Part shown: in pieces, positions 1 to 9,300 of the stretch | Numbering within the stretch: position 1 is the stretch's first letter | Layout of the letters: each line of letters begins with the position of its first letter | DNA from: UBA4417 sp031550085 | GTDB lineage: Bacteria; Bacteroidota; Bacteroidia; Bacteroidales; UBA4417 | Reading direction: 5' to 3' | Length of the DNA stretch: 64,000 nucleotides | NCBI GenBank assembly: GCA_031550085.1 | Contig: JAVBOY010000003.1 | Location: forward strand, 1-64,000 | Made by a program: the position numbers and the translations under genes | Notes under the pieces: generated by a model | Told to the model about the DNA's origin: nothing | What the model saw: only the letters and a program-made list of their open reading frames with translations | The model's database searches: none

Positions 1-201
1 CCGGCAACTCAAATGTGCTCAGTTTGTTCTTATGAAGAAGAAGCTATGTTTTGCGACAAATGTTCCGAAAAACATGCCAAAAAATGTGAGGATTTTGCCG
101 ACTACGCAGCCATGCCAATTACCAATTCACCACGTATGGGCATTTGCGGTTATGAGGGAGGAAGCATTGATATAGAAAGGGATGGTGTTTATAAATCATA
201 A
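1..201 (+). CDS. C-terminal part of a zinc-binding protein, probably pRiA4b ORF-3-like (partial)
   Basis: The reading frame is open from the first base of the window and ends at 201, so only the last 66 residues are visible and the start lies to the left. The tail has paired cysteines (CSVC, then CDKC) followed by a His/Cys-rich stretch and the motif NSPRMGICGYEGG. That layout resembles the zinc-finger tail found on some plasmid pRiA4b ORF-3-like (IS1096 TnpR passenger family) proteins, as I remember that family. The gene points the same way as cas1 and ends 108 bp before the cas1 start, so it may belong to the cas operon as an accessory gene. Its function is unknown. The family name is a recollection of motif style and could be wrong. 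Confidence 0.5.
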   Translation, partial: PATQMCSVCSYEEEAMFCDKCSEKHAKKCEDFADYAAMPITNSPRMGICGYEGGSIDIERDGVYKS

Positions 202-258
202 TGGAAAAATTTATTACACCTTTAGTGTGACACCAAAAGCGTGATACTTCAAACGGAT

Positions 259-291
259 ATTTCGCAAAATGAGTTACACATTTTGCGAAAT
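259..291. repeat. Perfect inverted repeat (hairpin) upstream of cas1
   Basis: ATTTCGCAAAATG at 259-271 is exactly mirrored by CATTTTGCGAAAT at 279-291 with a 7-nt loop. It lies in the leader of cas1, 18 bp before the chosen ATG. No U-tract follows on either strand, so it is not a standard terminator. It could be an operator, an RNA-processing site or a transcript-stabilising hairpin. Confidence 0.6.
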
Positions 292-309
292 AAAAATAAC
301 CAAATCGCC

Positions 310-1251
310 ATGATTAAGCAAACCCTCTACTTTGGTAATCCGGCTTATTTAAGCCTGAAAAACAAACAAATGCTGATCCGTTTCCCGGAAGTGGAAAAAA
401 ATGATGACCTACCTGAATCGTTTAAAACAGCATCTGTTGTAAGCCGTCCGGTAGAGGATATTGGTATTATCATCTTAGATAATAAACAAATCACCATTAC
501 GCAGGGATTAATGACAGCCTTACTTGAAAATAACGTAGCTTTTATTGCTTGTAATGACCAACATCATCCTATTGGCATGATGTTGAATTTAGATGGACAT
601 ACTTTGCAAACCCAACGCTTTCGCTCCCAAGTAGAAGCTTCGGAACCATTGAAAAAACAACTTTGGCAACAAACCGTTTCGGCCAAAATTGCCAATCAAG
701 CGGAGTTGCTTCGAAGATTGGGGAAGAATGTAAAAACGTTGGATTTTATGGCAAGTAATGTAAAATCAGGCGATACGGATAATTACGAAGCCCGCGCGGC
801 GGCTCTCTACTGGGGCGAATTATTTACCGATTGCGTGCCGGATTTCCGCAGGGAACGCGAAGGTTGTCCGCCTAATCATTTACTCAATTATGGTTACGCC
901 ATTTTACGGGCGGCGGTAGCAAGAGCTTTAGTGGGTTCGGGATTGCTGCCGACTTTAGGCATTTTTCATCGTAATCAATATAATGCTTATTGTTTGGCCG
1001 ACGATATTATGGAACCTTACCGTCCGTTTGTGGATAAGGCGGTTTATGAAATGGTTAAAATGGGAAATGTGAGCGAAGAACTTTCCGCACAAAACAGACA
1101 GCAACTGCTTTCGGTATTAAGTCAGGATGCATTTTTTGATAAGGACAGAAGTCCTTTAATGGTAGGAATTACCAAAACAACGGCTTCTTTAACCGCTTGT
1201 ATGGAAGGGAAAAAGCGCAGAATCAATTATCCTAAGTTATATGAGACTTAA
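310..1251 (+). CDS. cas1: CRISPR-associated endonuclease Cas1 (type II-C)
   Basis: Cas1 is the metal-dependent integrase subunit of the Cas1-Cas2 adaptation complex, which inserts new spacers at the leader-end repeat. The protein has 313 residues, normal for type II Cas1. The N-terminal start MIKQTLYFGNPAYLS is typical of type II members. The metal-binding residues are visible as Glu160 (NYEARAAALYW), His220 (GIFHRNQYN) and the Asp232/Glu235 region (LADDIMEPYRPF). The frame extends upstream to a GTG at 241, but that extension encodes a perfect hairpin and lacks family similarity, so the ATG at 310 is preferred. The gene overlaps cas2 by 11 nt, which points to translational coupling. Confidence 0.95.
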   Translation: MIKQTLYFGNPAYLSLKNKQMLIRFPEVEKNDDLPESFKTASVVSRPVEDIGIIILDNKQITITQGLMTALLENNVAFIACNDQHHPIGMMLNLDGHTLQTQRFRSQVEASEPLKKQLWQQTVSAKIANQAELLRRLGKNVKTLDFMASNVKSGDTDNYEARAAALYWGELFTDCVPDFRREREGCPPNHLLNYGYAILRAAVARALVGSGLLPTLGIFHRNQYNAYCLADDIMEPYRPFVDKAVYEMVKMGNVSEELSAQNRQQLLSVLSQDAFFDKDRSPLMVGITKTTASLTACMEGKKRRINYPKLYET

Positions 1252-1570
1252 TGAATACCGGATTATGTGGATATTGGTGTTTTTCGATTTGCCGACAGAA
1301 ACCAAGGCCGACAAAAAGCGTTATACAAAATTTCGCAAAGATTTGTTGGATGATGGTTTCGGCATGTTTCAGTTTTCAATTTACATCCGGCATTGCAGCA
1401 GTCGGGAAAACATGGATGTACACATAAAACGAGTGAAAAAATTCTTGCCCGAATTCGGCAAAGTCGGTATTCTAACCATTACTGATAAACAATTTGGATT
1501 GATAGAATTGTTTGAAAATCGAAAGCAGAGCGAAACACCTGAAGTTTCACAACAATTGGAATTATTTTAA
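1241..1570 (+). CDS. cas2: CRISPR-associated protein Cas2 (type II-C)
   Basis: Cas2 is the structural dimer of the spacer-integration complex. It has 109 residues with a ferredoxin-like fold. The first strand LVFFDLP carries the conserved Asp16, and the middle motif FQFSIYIRHC and the later VGILTITDKQFG are characteristic of type II-C Cas2. The start at 1241 (MRLNEYRIMW) overlaps the end of cas1 by 11 nt and agrees with the family N-terminus. It is the last protein gene before the CRISPR array, whose first repeat begins 114 bp after the stop codon. Confidence 0.95.
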   Translation: MRLNEYRIMWILVFFDLPTETKADKKRYTKFRKDLLDDGFGMFQFSIYIRHCSSRENMDVHIKRVKKFLPEFGKVGILTITDKQFGLIELFENRKQSETPEVSQQLELF

Positions 1571-1582
1571 ATTAGAAAAGTA

Positions 1583-1641
1583 TTTTTAGAACGAAAACGG
1601 TCACTTCTTTTCAAAGAAACGACCGTTTTTCATTTCTAAAA
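1583..1641. terminator. Bidirectional hairpin terminator between cas2 and the array
   Basis: The core stem is AAAACGGTC (1594-1602) with GACCGTTTT (1621-1629). An inner stem TTCTT/AAGAA sits in the loop, and an outer TTTTAGA/TCTAAAA pair closes the base. Both strands have a U-run after the stem. It can end the cas transcript on the plus strand and crRNA transcripts arriving from the array on the minus strand. Confidence 0.75.
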
Positions 1642-1684
1642 GAAATGGTAATTTTTTGAAATTCAATCTCTTTGTTCTGGGTAT

Positions 1685-4612
1685 GTTCAAAATTACCACG
1701 ATTTTTCAAAGAACGCAATCAAATCACAACCTTGGAGGCATCGGCTTTTCTATTCCCTTGTTCAAAATTACCACGATTTTTCAAAGAACGCAATCAAATC
1801 ACAACTAAGTATGAAATGTCTAACTCCACAAGTACGTTCAAAATTACCACGATTTTTCAAAGAACGCAATCAAATCACAACTGGAAAGAGTAGTTAACCA
1901 TAAGCAGCAATGTTCAAAATTACCACGATTTTTCAAAGAACGCAATCAAATCACAACAAGTAAATAATCGTTATATTTTTGTCGAAAGTTCAAAATTACC
2001 ACGATTTTTCAAAGAACGCAATCAAATCACAACACTAAAACAGTATCCCCCTCTTCCAAATATGTTCAAAATTACCACGATTTTTCAAAGAACGCAATCA
2101 AATCACAACGTTAAATGGAACAACCAAATGATTTTCGAGTTCAAAATTACCACGATTTTTCAAAGAACGCAATCAAATCACAACGGTAGGGTAATAATGG
2201 AATGAGTGCATCTTGTTCAAAATTACCACGATTTTTCAAAGAACGCAATCAAATCACAACGCATCTTGGTAACGGTAATTTGTTTCTCCTGTTCAAAATT
2301 ACCACGATTTTTCAAAGAACGCAATCAAATCACAACGGAAGAACCCATCTGCATATTAACGGAATTGTTCAAAATTACCACGATTTTTCAAAGAACGCAA
2401 TCAAATCACAACGGTTTTATTGACGAAATCCATTGCTATTAAGTTCAAAATTACCACGATTTTTCAAAGAACGCAATCAAATCACAACGGAAAACTTAAT
2501 TTTAGCGTGGAATACGAAGTTCAAAATTACCACGATTTTTCAAAGAACGCAATCAAATCACAACTGCTAGAGGACATGAACGTTGGAAAATGCGTTCAAA
2601 ATTACCACGATTTTTCAAAGAACGCAATCAAATCACAACGATTTATGGGAAGTTTTCCCCCAAATTTTGGTTCAAAATTACCACGATTTTTCAAAGAACG
2701 CAATCAAATCACAACGGAGCGATGACTCTTTGGACGTTTCTCCAGTTCAAAATTACCACGATTTTTCAAAGAACGCAATCAAATCACAACGAAAGCGTAA
2801 GTAAGTGGATTGAAAATAGGGTTCAAAATTACCACGATTTTTCAAAGAACGCAATCAAATCACAACAAAGCAAGCTTTCAATTCGGGTTTATCACCGTTC
2901 AAAATTACCACGATTTTTCAAAGAACGCAATCAAATCACAACGGTCAATATATAGTTTCATCAAATGAAAATGTTCAAAATTACCACGATTTTTCAAAGA
3001 ACGCAATCAAATCACAACGGTAGGGTAATAATGGAATGAGTGCATCTTGTTCAAAATTACCACGATTTTTCAAAGAACGCAATCAAATCACAACGAGAGG
3101 GCGACGAAGGAAAGGCCGCGGACGGTTCAAAATTACCACGATTTTTCAAAGAACGCAATCAAATCACAACCAAACCTCAATGGGCTTCCACCCCACATTA
3201 GTTCAAAATTACCACGATTTTTCAAAGAACGCAATCAAATCACAACGTGAAGGAGAAGCATGAAAACACAATCCCGTTCAAAATTACCACGATTTTTCAA
3301 AGAACGCAATCAAATCACAACAGATAAGGAGTTTTCAAAATCATGGGAATAGTTCAAAATTACCACGATTTTTCAAAGAACGCAATCAAATCACAACCGA
3401 GTGCGCTTCCTTGGGCGCAGAAAGGTAGTTCAAAATTACCACGATTTTTCAAAGAACGCAATCAAATCACAACTGAGGAAATGCGAATCTATAATAGTTT
3501 CCTGTTCAAAATTACCACGATTTTTCAAAGAACGCAATCAAATCACAACAACTAAAAAGGCGTGGAAGTTTTTTACAAAGTTCAAAATTACCACGATTTT
3601 TCAAAGAACGCAATCAAATCACAACAATGTCCGAACGCCTCCGAATCGGATCTAGTTCAAAATTACCACGATTTTTCAAAGAACGCAATCAAATCACAAC
3701 GCCAATAAACAATGATAAACAATCATTGTTGTTCAAAATTACCACGATTTTTCAAAGAACGCAATCAAATCACAACACATTCCGGAAGGATCGTACGTTT
3801 TCCAGCGTTCAAAATTACCACGATTTTTCAAAGAACGCAATCAAATCACAACCATTACAGAAAGATCCGGAATCATCCCAAGGTTCAAAATTACCACGAT
3901 TTTTCAAAGAACGCAATCAAATCACAACACCGGAACATCATTTTCCATCGCCATCATTGTTCAAAATTACCACGATTTTTCAAAGAACGCAATCAAATCA
4001 CAACGGGTTGTAGTCGTTTCCTTCTATTTGCGTAGTTCAAAATTACCACGATTTTTCAAAGAACGCAATCAAATCACAACTGAGGAAATGCGAATCTATA
4101 ATAGTTTCCTGTTCAAAATTACCACGATTTTTCAAAGAACGCAATCAAATCACAACATGATCTGGTACTTTGCCGTTTCCGGATCGGTTCAAAATTACCA
4201 CGATTTTTCAAAGAACGCAATCAAATCACAACAACTCGGATACCGAGTTATTGAACAATTAAGTTCAAAATTACCACGATTTTTCAAAGAACGCAATCAA
4301 ATCACAACAGAGTGTCAAAATAGGATCAAAAACAATTTGTTCAAAATTACCACGATTTTTCAAAGAACGCAATCAAATCACAACGCGGAACCATCATCGG
4401 ACTTGGAGCCAATAGTTCAAAATTACCACGATTTTTCAAAGAACGCAATCAAATCACAACTACAAGCACACACCCGTCTTCATATGTTGAGTTCAAAATT
4501 ACCACGATTTTTCAAAGAATGCAATCAAATCACAACCTCGAAGCCGCTCCACCCGCACAAAAACGCATTCAAAATTACCACGATTATTCAAAGAATACGA
4601 TCAAATCCAAAA
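1685..4612 (-). CRISPR. Type II-C CRISPR array, 39 repeats and 38 spacers
   Basis: The repeat is 46 bp. On the plus strand it begins GTTCAAAATTACCACG and ends AATCAAATCACAAC. Repeat starts run 1685, 1760, 1836 and so on to 4491, with a degenerate last copy at 4567-4612. Thirty-two spacers are 30 bp and six are 29 bp. Repeats 1-37 look identical; repeat 38 (4491) has one change (GAATGC for GAACGC). The leader (acquisition) end is inferred to be next to cas2, because degeneracy lies at the far end. The crRNA strand is inferred to be minus: the reverse complement begins GTTGTGATTTG, the usual 5' style of type II repeats, and it carries a promoter-like sequence. Two spacers occur twice (2185-2214 = 3019-3048; 3474-3503 = 4081-4110). 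Confidence 0.97.
1685..4612 (-). promoter_or_regulatory. Promoter-like sequence inside every CRISPR repeat (minus strand)
   Basis: Read on the minus strand, each repeat contains ATTG, then 20 bp, then TAATTTTG, then AAC and the spacer. TAATTTTG matches the Bacteroidota -7 box TAnnTTTG, and ATTG at this distance matches the -33 element. Initiation about 6-7 nt downstream would fall a few bases inside the spacer, giving short crRNAs without a leader promoter. This parallels the repeat-borne promoters known from Neisseria type II-C arrays. In the terminal repeat (4567-4612) the -7 box is intact but the -33 TTG is lost. Confidence 0.55.
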
Positions 4613-4681
4613 TATCGTATTGGCATTTATAAAGTACACAAAACACCAAGAGGCCGTTTAAGGCGGCCTCTTGGTATTTTG
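4567..4681 (+). ncRNA. Candidate tracrRNA
   Basis: The last, degenerate repeat (4567-4612) keeps long blocks that can pair with the crRNA repeat (TTCAAAATTACCACGATT, TTCAAAGAA, ATCAAATC). Its changes cluster at one point (CGCA to TACG) that would form an internal bulge, and at the extreme end. It is followed directly by a small hairpin (CCAAAATATCGTATTGG, 4608-4624) and then a 12-bp terminator hairpin with TATTTT. Anti-repeat, nexus-like hairpin and terminator in about 110 nt is the layout of a tracrRNA. No matching promoter was seen on the plus strand upstream. The alternative is simple decay of the trailer-end repeat next to an unrelated terminator. Confidence 0.55.
4645..4681. terminator. 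Strong hairpin terminator
   Basis: ACCAAGAGGCCG (4645-4656) pairs perfectly with CGGCCTCTTGGT (4664-4675) around a 7-nt loop. On the plus strand it is followed by ATTTTG, and on the minus strand by GTTTTGTG. It can end the tracrRNA candidate and also the minus-strand lipoprotein gene that stops at 4726. Confidence 0.75.
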
Positions 4682-4725
4682 CGTGTCGTTCTAATGGAAT
4701 TTACATTTAGAATATCCCTCAAACA

Positions 4726-5850
4726 TTAGTAGGCAATATTGTCTACCGCAAGAATGGATGAAAGGATATGATCTGACACATCGGTTACGGTAAAAGTGAC
4801 GTAAGCAGGCGATCCGACATTGGGGAAATGGATGGTATGCTGTTTCCAACCCGTATGGCCGGTATAATCATCACCGCCATCGGGCATGCCAGGGAATCCT
4901 GTGAAAACGGTATTTCCTTCAAAACCGACTTTGTTCACACTGGTGATAAATTCCGAATAGGATCCATTGGGGCCGGAAATCGTAACAATTGCACAGTCGT
5001 CATATTCGGAATCCACATAGTCATTAAATTCTGCCGAAATAAAATCGTAATAAAAAGTGAGCGTACTCATATTTTTATTTATAGGGCCTAAAATCATCAT
5101 GCTGCTGGCATTACCGATTGCATACCCCATTTCGGATACAAGTGCATTGCCCGATGATATGGCTGCATACTTTTCTCCGGCTTGCGGATAAAGGGAGCCT
5201 GTTGTTCCCATACGAATGGATCCGTCTCCGATAAACAAAACACCTGCATTCCCATTCTCGAATCCACCGTTGTTTTCAAAGTCTCCATTTGTACTCTCGG
5301 TGGTTTCATAACTAAACACAAGGTCTTCAATCATGCTATTTCCGCCATCATCTTGTAAGCCCTTTTTAATGGTGACCTTAATGGTTTTATTTGCAGCAAA
5401 CTTTTCGGCCGGCGTAAATGTCATAATCGCATAACCACTTGCACTTTCGTTAATCACAAGTGTACCCGGGACGCTTGTTCCGTTAACTTTAACTTCAATA
5501 TTCGCCTTTATGGAGTTGAGATAAACTTTATCATTAAAAAAGAGCATAACCGGTATATTGGCCGGAAACTTTTCAAGTGTTGTGTTTTGACTTGCCTTAA
5601 ATTTAGGTGCTGTACCGTTTCGATGCGCCGACGGAGCCTTTGCAAAAAGGGATAAATTGCTTCCCGAAGGTATTGTTTGCACAATAGCAAGCGGTTCGTA
5701 ATCATCTAAATCTGCGATTGTCGTAACAGCTCCATTCCCATTATTGATAATCGTAAGTTCAGGGGTTGTGTCTTTGTCTTTTTTGCAAGAGTTAAAAATA
5801 ACTGTCGACACTAGAAAAGCAAAGCAAAAGAATAAAGAGATTTTTTTCAT
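4726..5850 (-). CDS. Secreted lipoprotein with an SbsA-type Ig-like (Big_5) domain
   Basis: The 374-residue protein starts MKKISLFFCFAFLV and has a lipobox ending at Cys22 (IFNSC), followed by KKDKD, so it should be a lipidated envelope protein. Residues of roughly 85-180 (from FPANIPVMLFFNDKV to KGLQDDGGNSM) look like an SbsA Ig-like domain. The rest is a beta-rich region rich in Gly, Asn and Asp (FENNGGFENGN; GMPDGGDDYTG) that may be a jelly-roll or anchor module. The frame is open 34 codons further upstream, but a two-part promoter at 5880-5910 lies inside that extension, so the Met at 5850 is preferred. No function can be given. It converges on the CRISPR locus, with a terminator between. 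Confidence 0.75.
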   Translation of the reverse strand: MKKISLFFCFAFLVSTVIFNSCKKDKDTTPELTIINNGNGAVTTIADLDDYEPLAIVQTIPSGSNLSLFAKAPSAHRNGTAPKFKASQNTTLEKFPANIPVMLFFNDKVYLNSIKANIEVKVNGTSVPGTLVINESASGYAIMTFTPAEKFAANKTIKVTIKKGLQDDGGNSMIEDLVFSYETTESTNGDFENNGGFENGNAGVLFIGDGSIRMGTTGSLYPQAGEKYAAISSGNALVSEMGYAIGNASSMMILGPINKNMSTLTFYYDFISAEFNDYVDSEYDDCAIVTISGPNGSYSEFITSVNKVGFEGNTVFTGFPGMPDGGDDYTGHTGWKQHTIHFPNVGSPAYVTFTVTDVSDHILSSILAVDNIAY

Positions 5851-5879
5851 ATGACCTGTTTTTGTAAATATTTCTACGG

Positions 5880-5910
5880 CAAAAGTAGGGCCGGGAAAAA
5901 GCAAAAACAA
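5880..5910 (-). promoter_or_regulatory. Promoter of the lipoprotein gene
   Basis: On the minus strand TTG (5910-5908), 20 bp, then TACTTTTG (5887-5880) fits the Bacteroidota -33/-7 pattern. The -7 box lies 29 bp upstream of the ATG at 5850, which supports that start codon. Confidence 0.65.
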
Positions 5911-6329
5911 TCCCCTTTTGGGAGGGGGGAGAATAAAAAATAATGGATCCAAAGGCCTGAAAAGAATTTCTTCGGAATCAAAAAATAAGGATCGTAAGTG
6001 AACAAATTATCTATCTCCGTTGAAGCGAAACGAAGAGTATCTATTTATTTGAAAGTTTTATTAAAACATAATTGATTACATTTTCTATTATTATCTAATA
6101 TAAAATTGACAAAATACCAGCAAAACACAATCAAATTGACACCAAAATAAGTATCGGGTTTTTAATCGGGTTGGTTCCAGAATTATTTCTGTTTTTCAAG
6201 GGACATGATTGGAGCACAGATTTTTTACAAAAAATAAAAATAACAATTTCAAATACAAGATTTTTTTATCTTTACTGCCCTCTTTTTCACTTATTTTTGA
6301 GCAAGTTGATTTTCTATATTCCCAAAATC
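5911..6329. other. AT-rich intergenic region
   Basis: This 419-bp gap separates two divergent surface-protein genes. No convincing coding region was seen; the open frame from 6171 is an untranslated-looking extension of the next gene. TATCTTTA at 6267-6274 is one base off the -7 consensus and may serve the plus-strand gene. Nothing else was recognised. Confidence 0.5.
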
Positions 6330-9300
6330 ATGATGCCTATGAAACGTTTGTTTACACTCGCCACCGTATTTTTTGCTTTTTGCATAACGGCTTATTCCCA
6401 AGTGATTCCTGACAATATTATTTCGGCTGATTGTTATGGAAATGTAAGCCCCAGCGCTTGGAGCGTGAACGAGGCTTGGAGAAGTACACAGGAAGTGTGC
6501 GCATTAATTACTCCTGTGGTAGGCGACTTGGACGGTGACGGGATTCCTGAGATAGTAGCAGCAGGGCCTAGAGTAGGAAATACGAAATACTTTAACAAAC
6601 TGTACATATTTAAAGGGGAAAACCGCAATTCTGTAAAAACAATAAACACGGGGAATGTTGGCTTTAGGAATTTAGGTGCTTTTGCCATAGGAAAAACCAC
6701 AATCGATGGAGAAGAAAAAGCCATTATTGTTGTGGCGCTAGCTTCCGGAAAACTGCAAGCCTGGGATCCCAACGGATCGTTAACGGTACCCTTGTGGACA
6801 TCCACTGCCAACTTCGTTTCGGGGACTTCAGCCATAGATATGTTCACATCCGTGCATTTTGCTGATTTCGACGGCGATGGTGTTCCTGAGATTTATACCT
6901 CCGACCGTATTTTTGATTCCTCCACCGGAAAACTGTTGGTAAGCAAAACTGGAGGAGGAAGCCGGGGTGAAGTGAGTATGTGGGCTTATCGCTCTGCGAA
7001 ACATTATTTTTCACATGTCGCCGATGTGATGGGCGAAGGTAAACCCCAATTAATCCTTGCCAATGAGGTGTACCGGGTAAATATTGTCAGCAAAACCGAT
7101 CCCACACAAAACAGCTTGGCTTTGGCAAGTTCAATTCTTCCCTTTGCTTTACCAGGTGTTGAAAAACTTGACGGGGTATCCTTGGCTGTGGATATCAATC
7201 AAGATGGTTTATTGGATGTATTGGTTGTTTCTTCGGGTGATGATACGCACCTAAAAGTTGGATTGTATGCGTGGGATCCCCGAACACAAAATGTGATTGC
7301 ACAAACCGTGTTTACAGACGTATCGCCTCAATCCTCCACTTTATCTCAAGCCGGAGTTCCTTTTGTGGGGGATGTAGATGGCGATGGAAAGCTCGAAGTA
7401 CTGATGGTAAATAGTGATAAAATTCACGGATTTAGAATTTTCAACGATATGTTTTTAGAGGTATACAATATGCCGGTGAACGATCCTTCCGGCACCACGG
7501 GGATTACCCTTTTTGATTTTAACCAGGACGGAACGGCAGAACTGGTGTACCGCGATGAGCAAAATTTACGTATTATGCGTGCCAATCCTTTTTTTCAAAA
7601 CTTTTCAACCTTGCAATCCTATCCTTGCGGTTCGGCAACCATTTGGGAATACCCCTTGGTAGCAGATGTGGATAACGACGGATCTGCAGAGATTGTTGCT
7701 ATTGGTGGAGGTTCTGCAGCCTATGATGGTACACTACGTATTTACAAGTCGGGCAATGCTTCCAGCCCATGGGCGCCGGCACGCAGGGTTTGGAATCAAT
7801 ACGCTTACAACGTGGTCAATGTAAACGAAGATTTAACCATACCAAAAATACAGTACAACAGTGCCACACCTTTTTCAGGTGGTGTCTGCAACAGTGCCAC
7901 TCCCACACAACCCTTCAACGGTTTTCTACAACAGGCTACCACCTTGAACCAATACGGTTGTCCATTCTGGTTGCTGCCTGATATCGTGTTCGATGGGCCC
8001 GTAAATTATACCGTATATCCCGACGGCGATTCGTTGGTTATCCAATTAACCTTGAAAAATCAAGGTGATGCGGCAGCACAAGCGCCTTTCTACATCAGCG
8101 TCTATAAAAATTCGGTATCCATCCCCAATCTGGTGCACACCCATGCACATCCCAATCCGATTGGCAAGGGAGAAAGTGCTACGATAAAATTTACGATTTA
8201 CAACCTGAGCGCATTTAGCCCCTTTAGCTCCCTTATTGTTAAATTTAACGATAACGGAACGGGGATTTCTTTTCAACCCGAATGTGACAGTACCTACAAC
8301 AATGTCCCCATTGACGTGAAAATGGGAATGGGGTGCGCGGATGATTATGCAACTACCGGAACCAATCATCCGGTTACCATTGATGTTCCTCTCAATGACA
8401 GCTATCCCGGATGCAACCGGCCGGATATTACCATTTCAATAACATCCGTACCGGCACACGGTACAGCTACGGTCAATGCCAATAAAGACATCGTCTACAC
8501 TCCTATTACCGGATGGTATGGTATCGACAGTTTGCGGTACCTGCTTACCGATTGCCATGCTGAAAAAGATTCCGCCATGGCATATATCGCCACACTCAAA
8601 CCCGGGGCACTCATGTACGTGGCTTGTCCCAATGCAACAACAACCTTAAGTTTGCATGACATACCCGGTGTGAAATACTACTGGTATACTGCCCAAACGG
8701 AGGGAATATTGGTCTCGGGAGGAAGCAATGCAAGCAGTTTGACTGTAACTAAAAACGCATCCGCTCAAGAAACCTGGTGGGTAGAAGCACGTTATGGCTC
8801 CATCATCTTCCCGCGCTATAGGATCGATCTGTTTCTAAGTGAAAGTTGCGGCGGAACTCAAACAGCCTGTGCTTCTACAGGAAGCCTTTTATTCCGAGAA
8901 GACTTTGGCGGAAACCTTTCGAGCGATCCCGTGTATAAACCCACAGGAATCCCCCAAGTTACAGGATACAATTATGTAACAACTACTTCATCATCAGACG
9001 GCGTATATTGGATCCGGAAACAAAGCATCGACCATTCCGGGCTTTGGTATATCTTCGATGACCACACCTATCCTCAGGATGTTACCCGGGGCTATCTCCT
9101 ACAGGTAAATGCCTCCCAAGCACCGGGACAATTTTATGAACAAACTATCGAGGGTTTATGCGAAGGTGGCAAATTGACCTTTACCGCCTGGATTTCCAGC
9201 GTCGTGCTTGATGCCTTCGGCGTTGACAAAACAAACATGGTGTTTTTGTTAGAAGACACTCACGAAGAAACAATTGCACAATATTATACCGGAGATGTCC

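Noticed and set aside
241..309. GTG start at 241 giving a longer Cas1
   Set aside because: The extra 23 residues are encoded by a perfect hairpin and do not resemble type II Cas1, whose start matches the ATG at 310.
1583..1684. tracrRNA between cas2 and the array
   Set aside because: The repeat-like fragments here would pair only with the centre or 3' part of the crRNA repeat, not with its essential 5' part.
1672..4729. A series of overlapping plus-strand open frames rich in a repeated Lys-Ile-Thr-Thr-Ile-Phe motif
   Set aside because: They are translations of the 46-bp CRISPR repeat in different frames; the repeat has no stop codon in these frames. They are not genes.
6171..6329. Upstream extension of the giant surface protein
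   Set aside because: The extension lacks signal-peptide logic, and the true signal peptide begins at 6330-6339.
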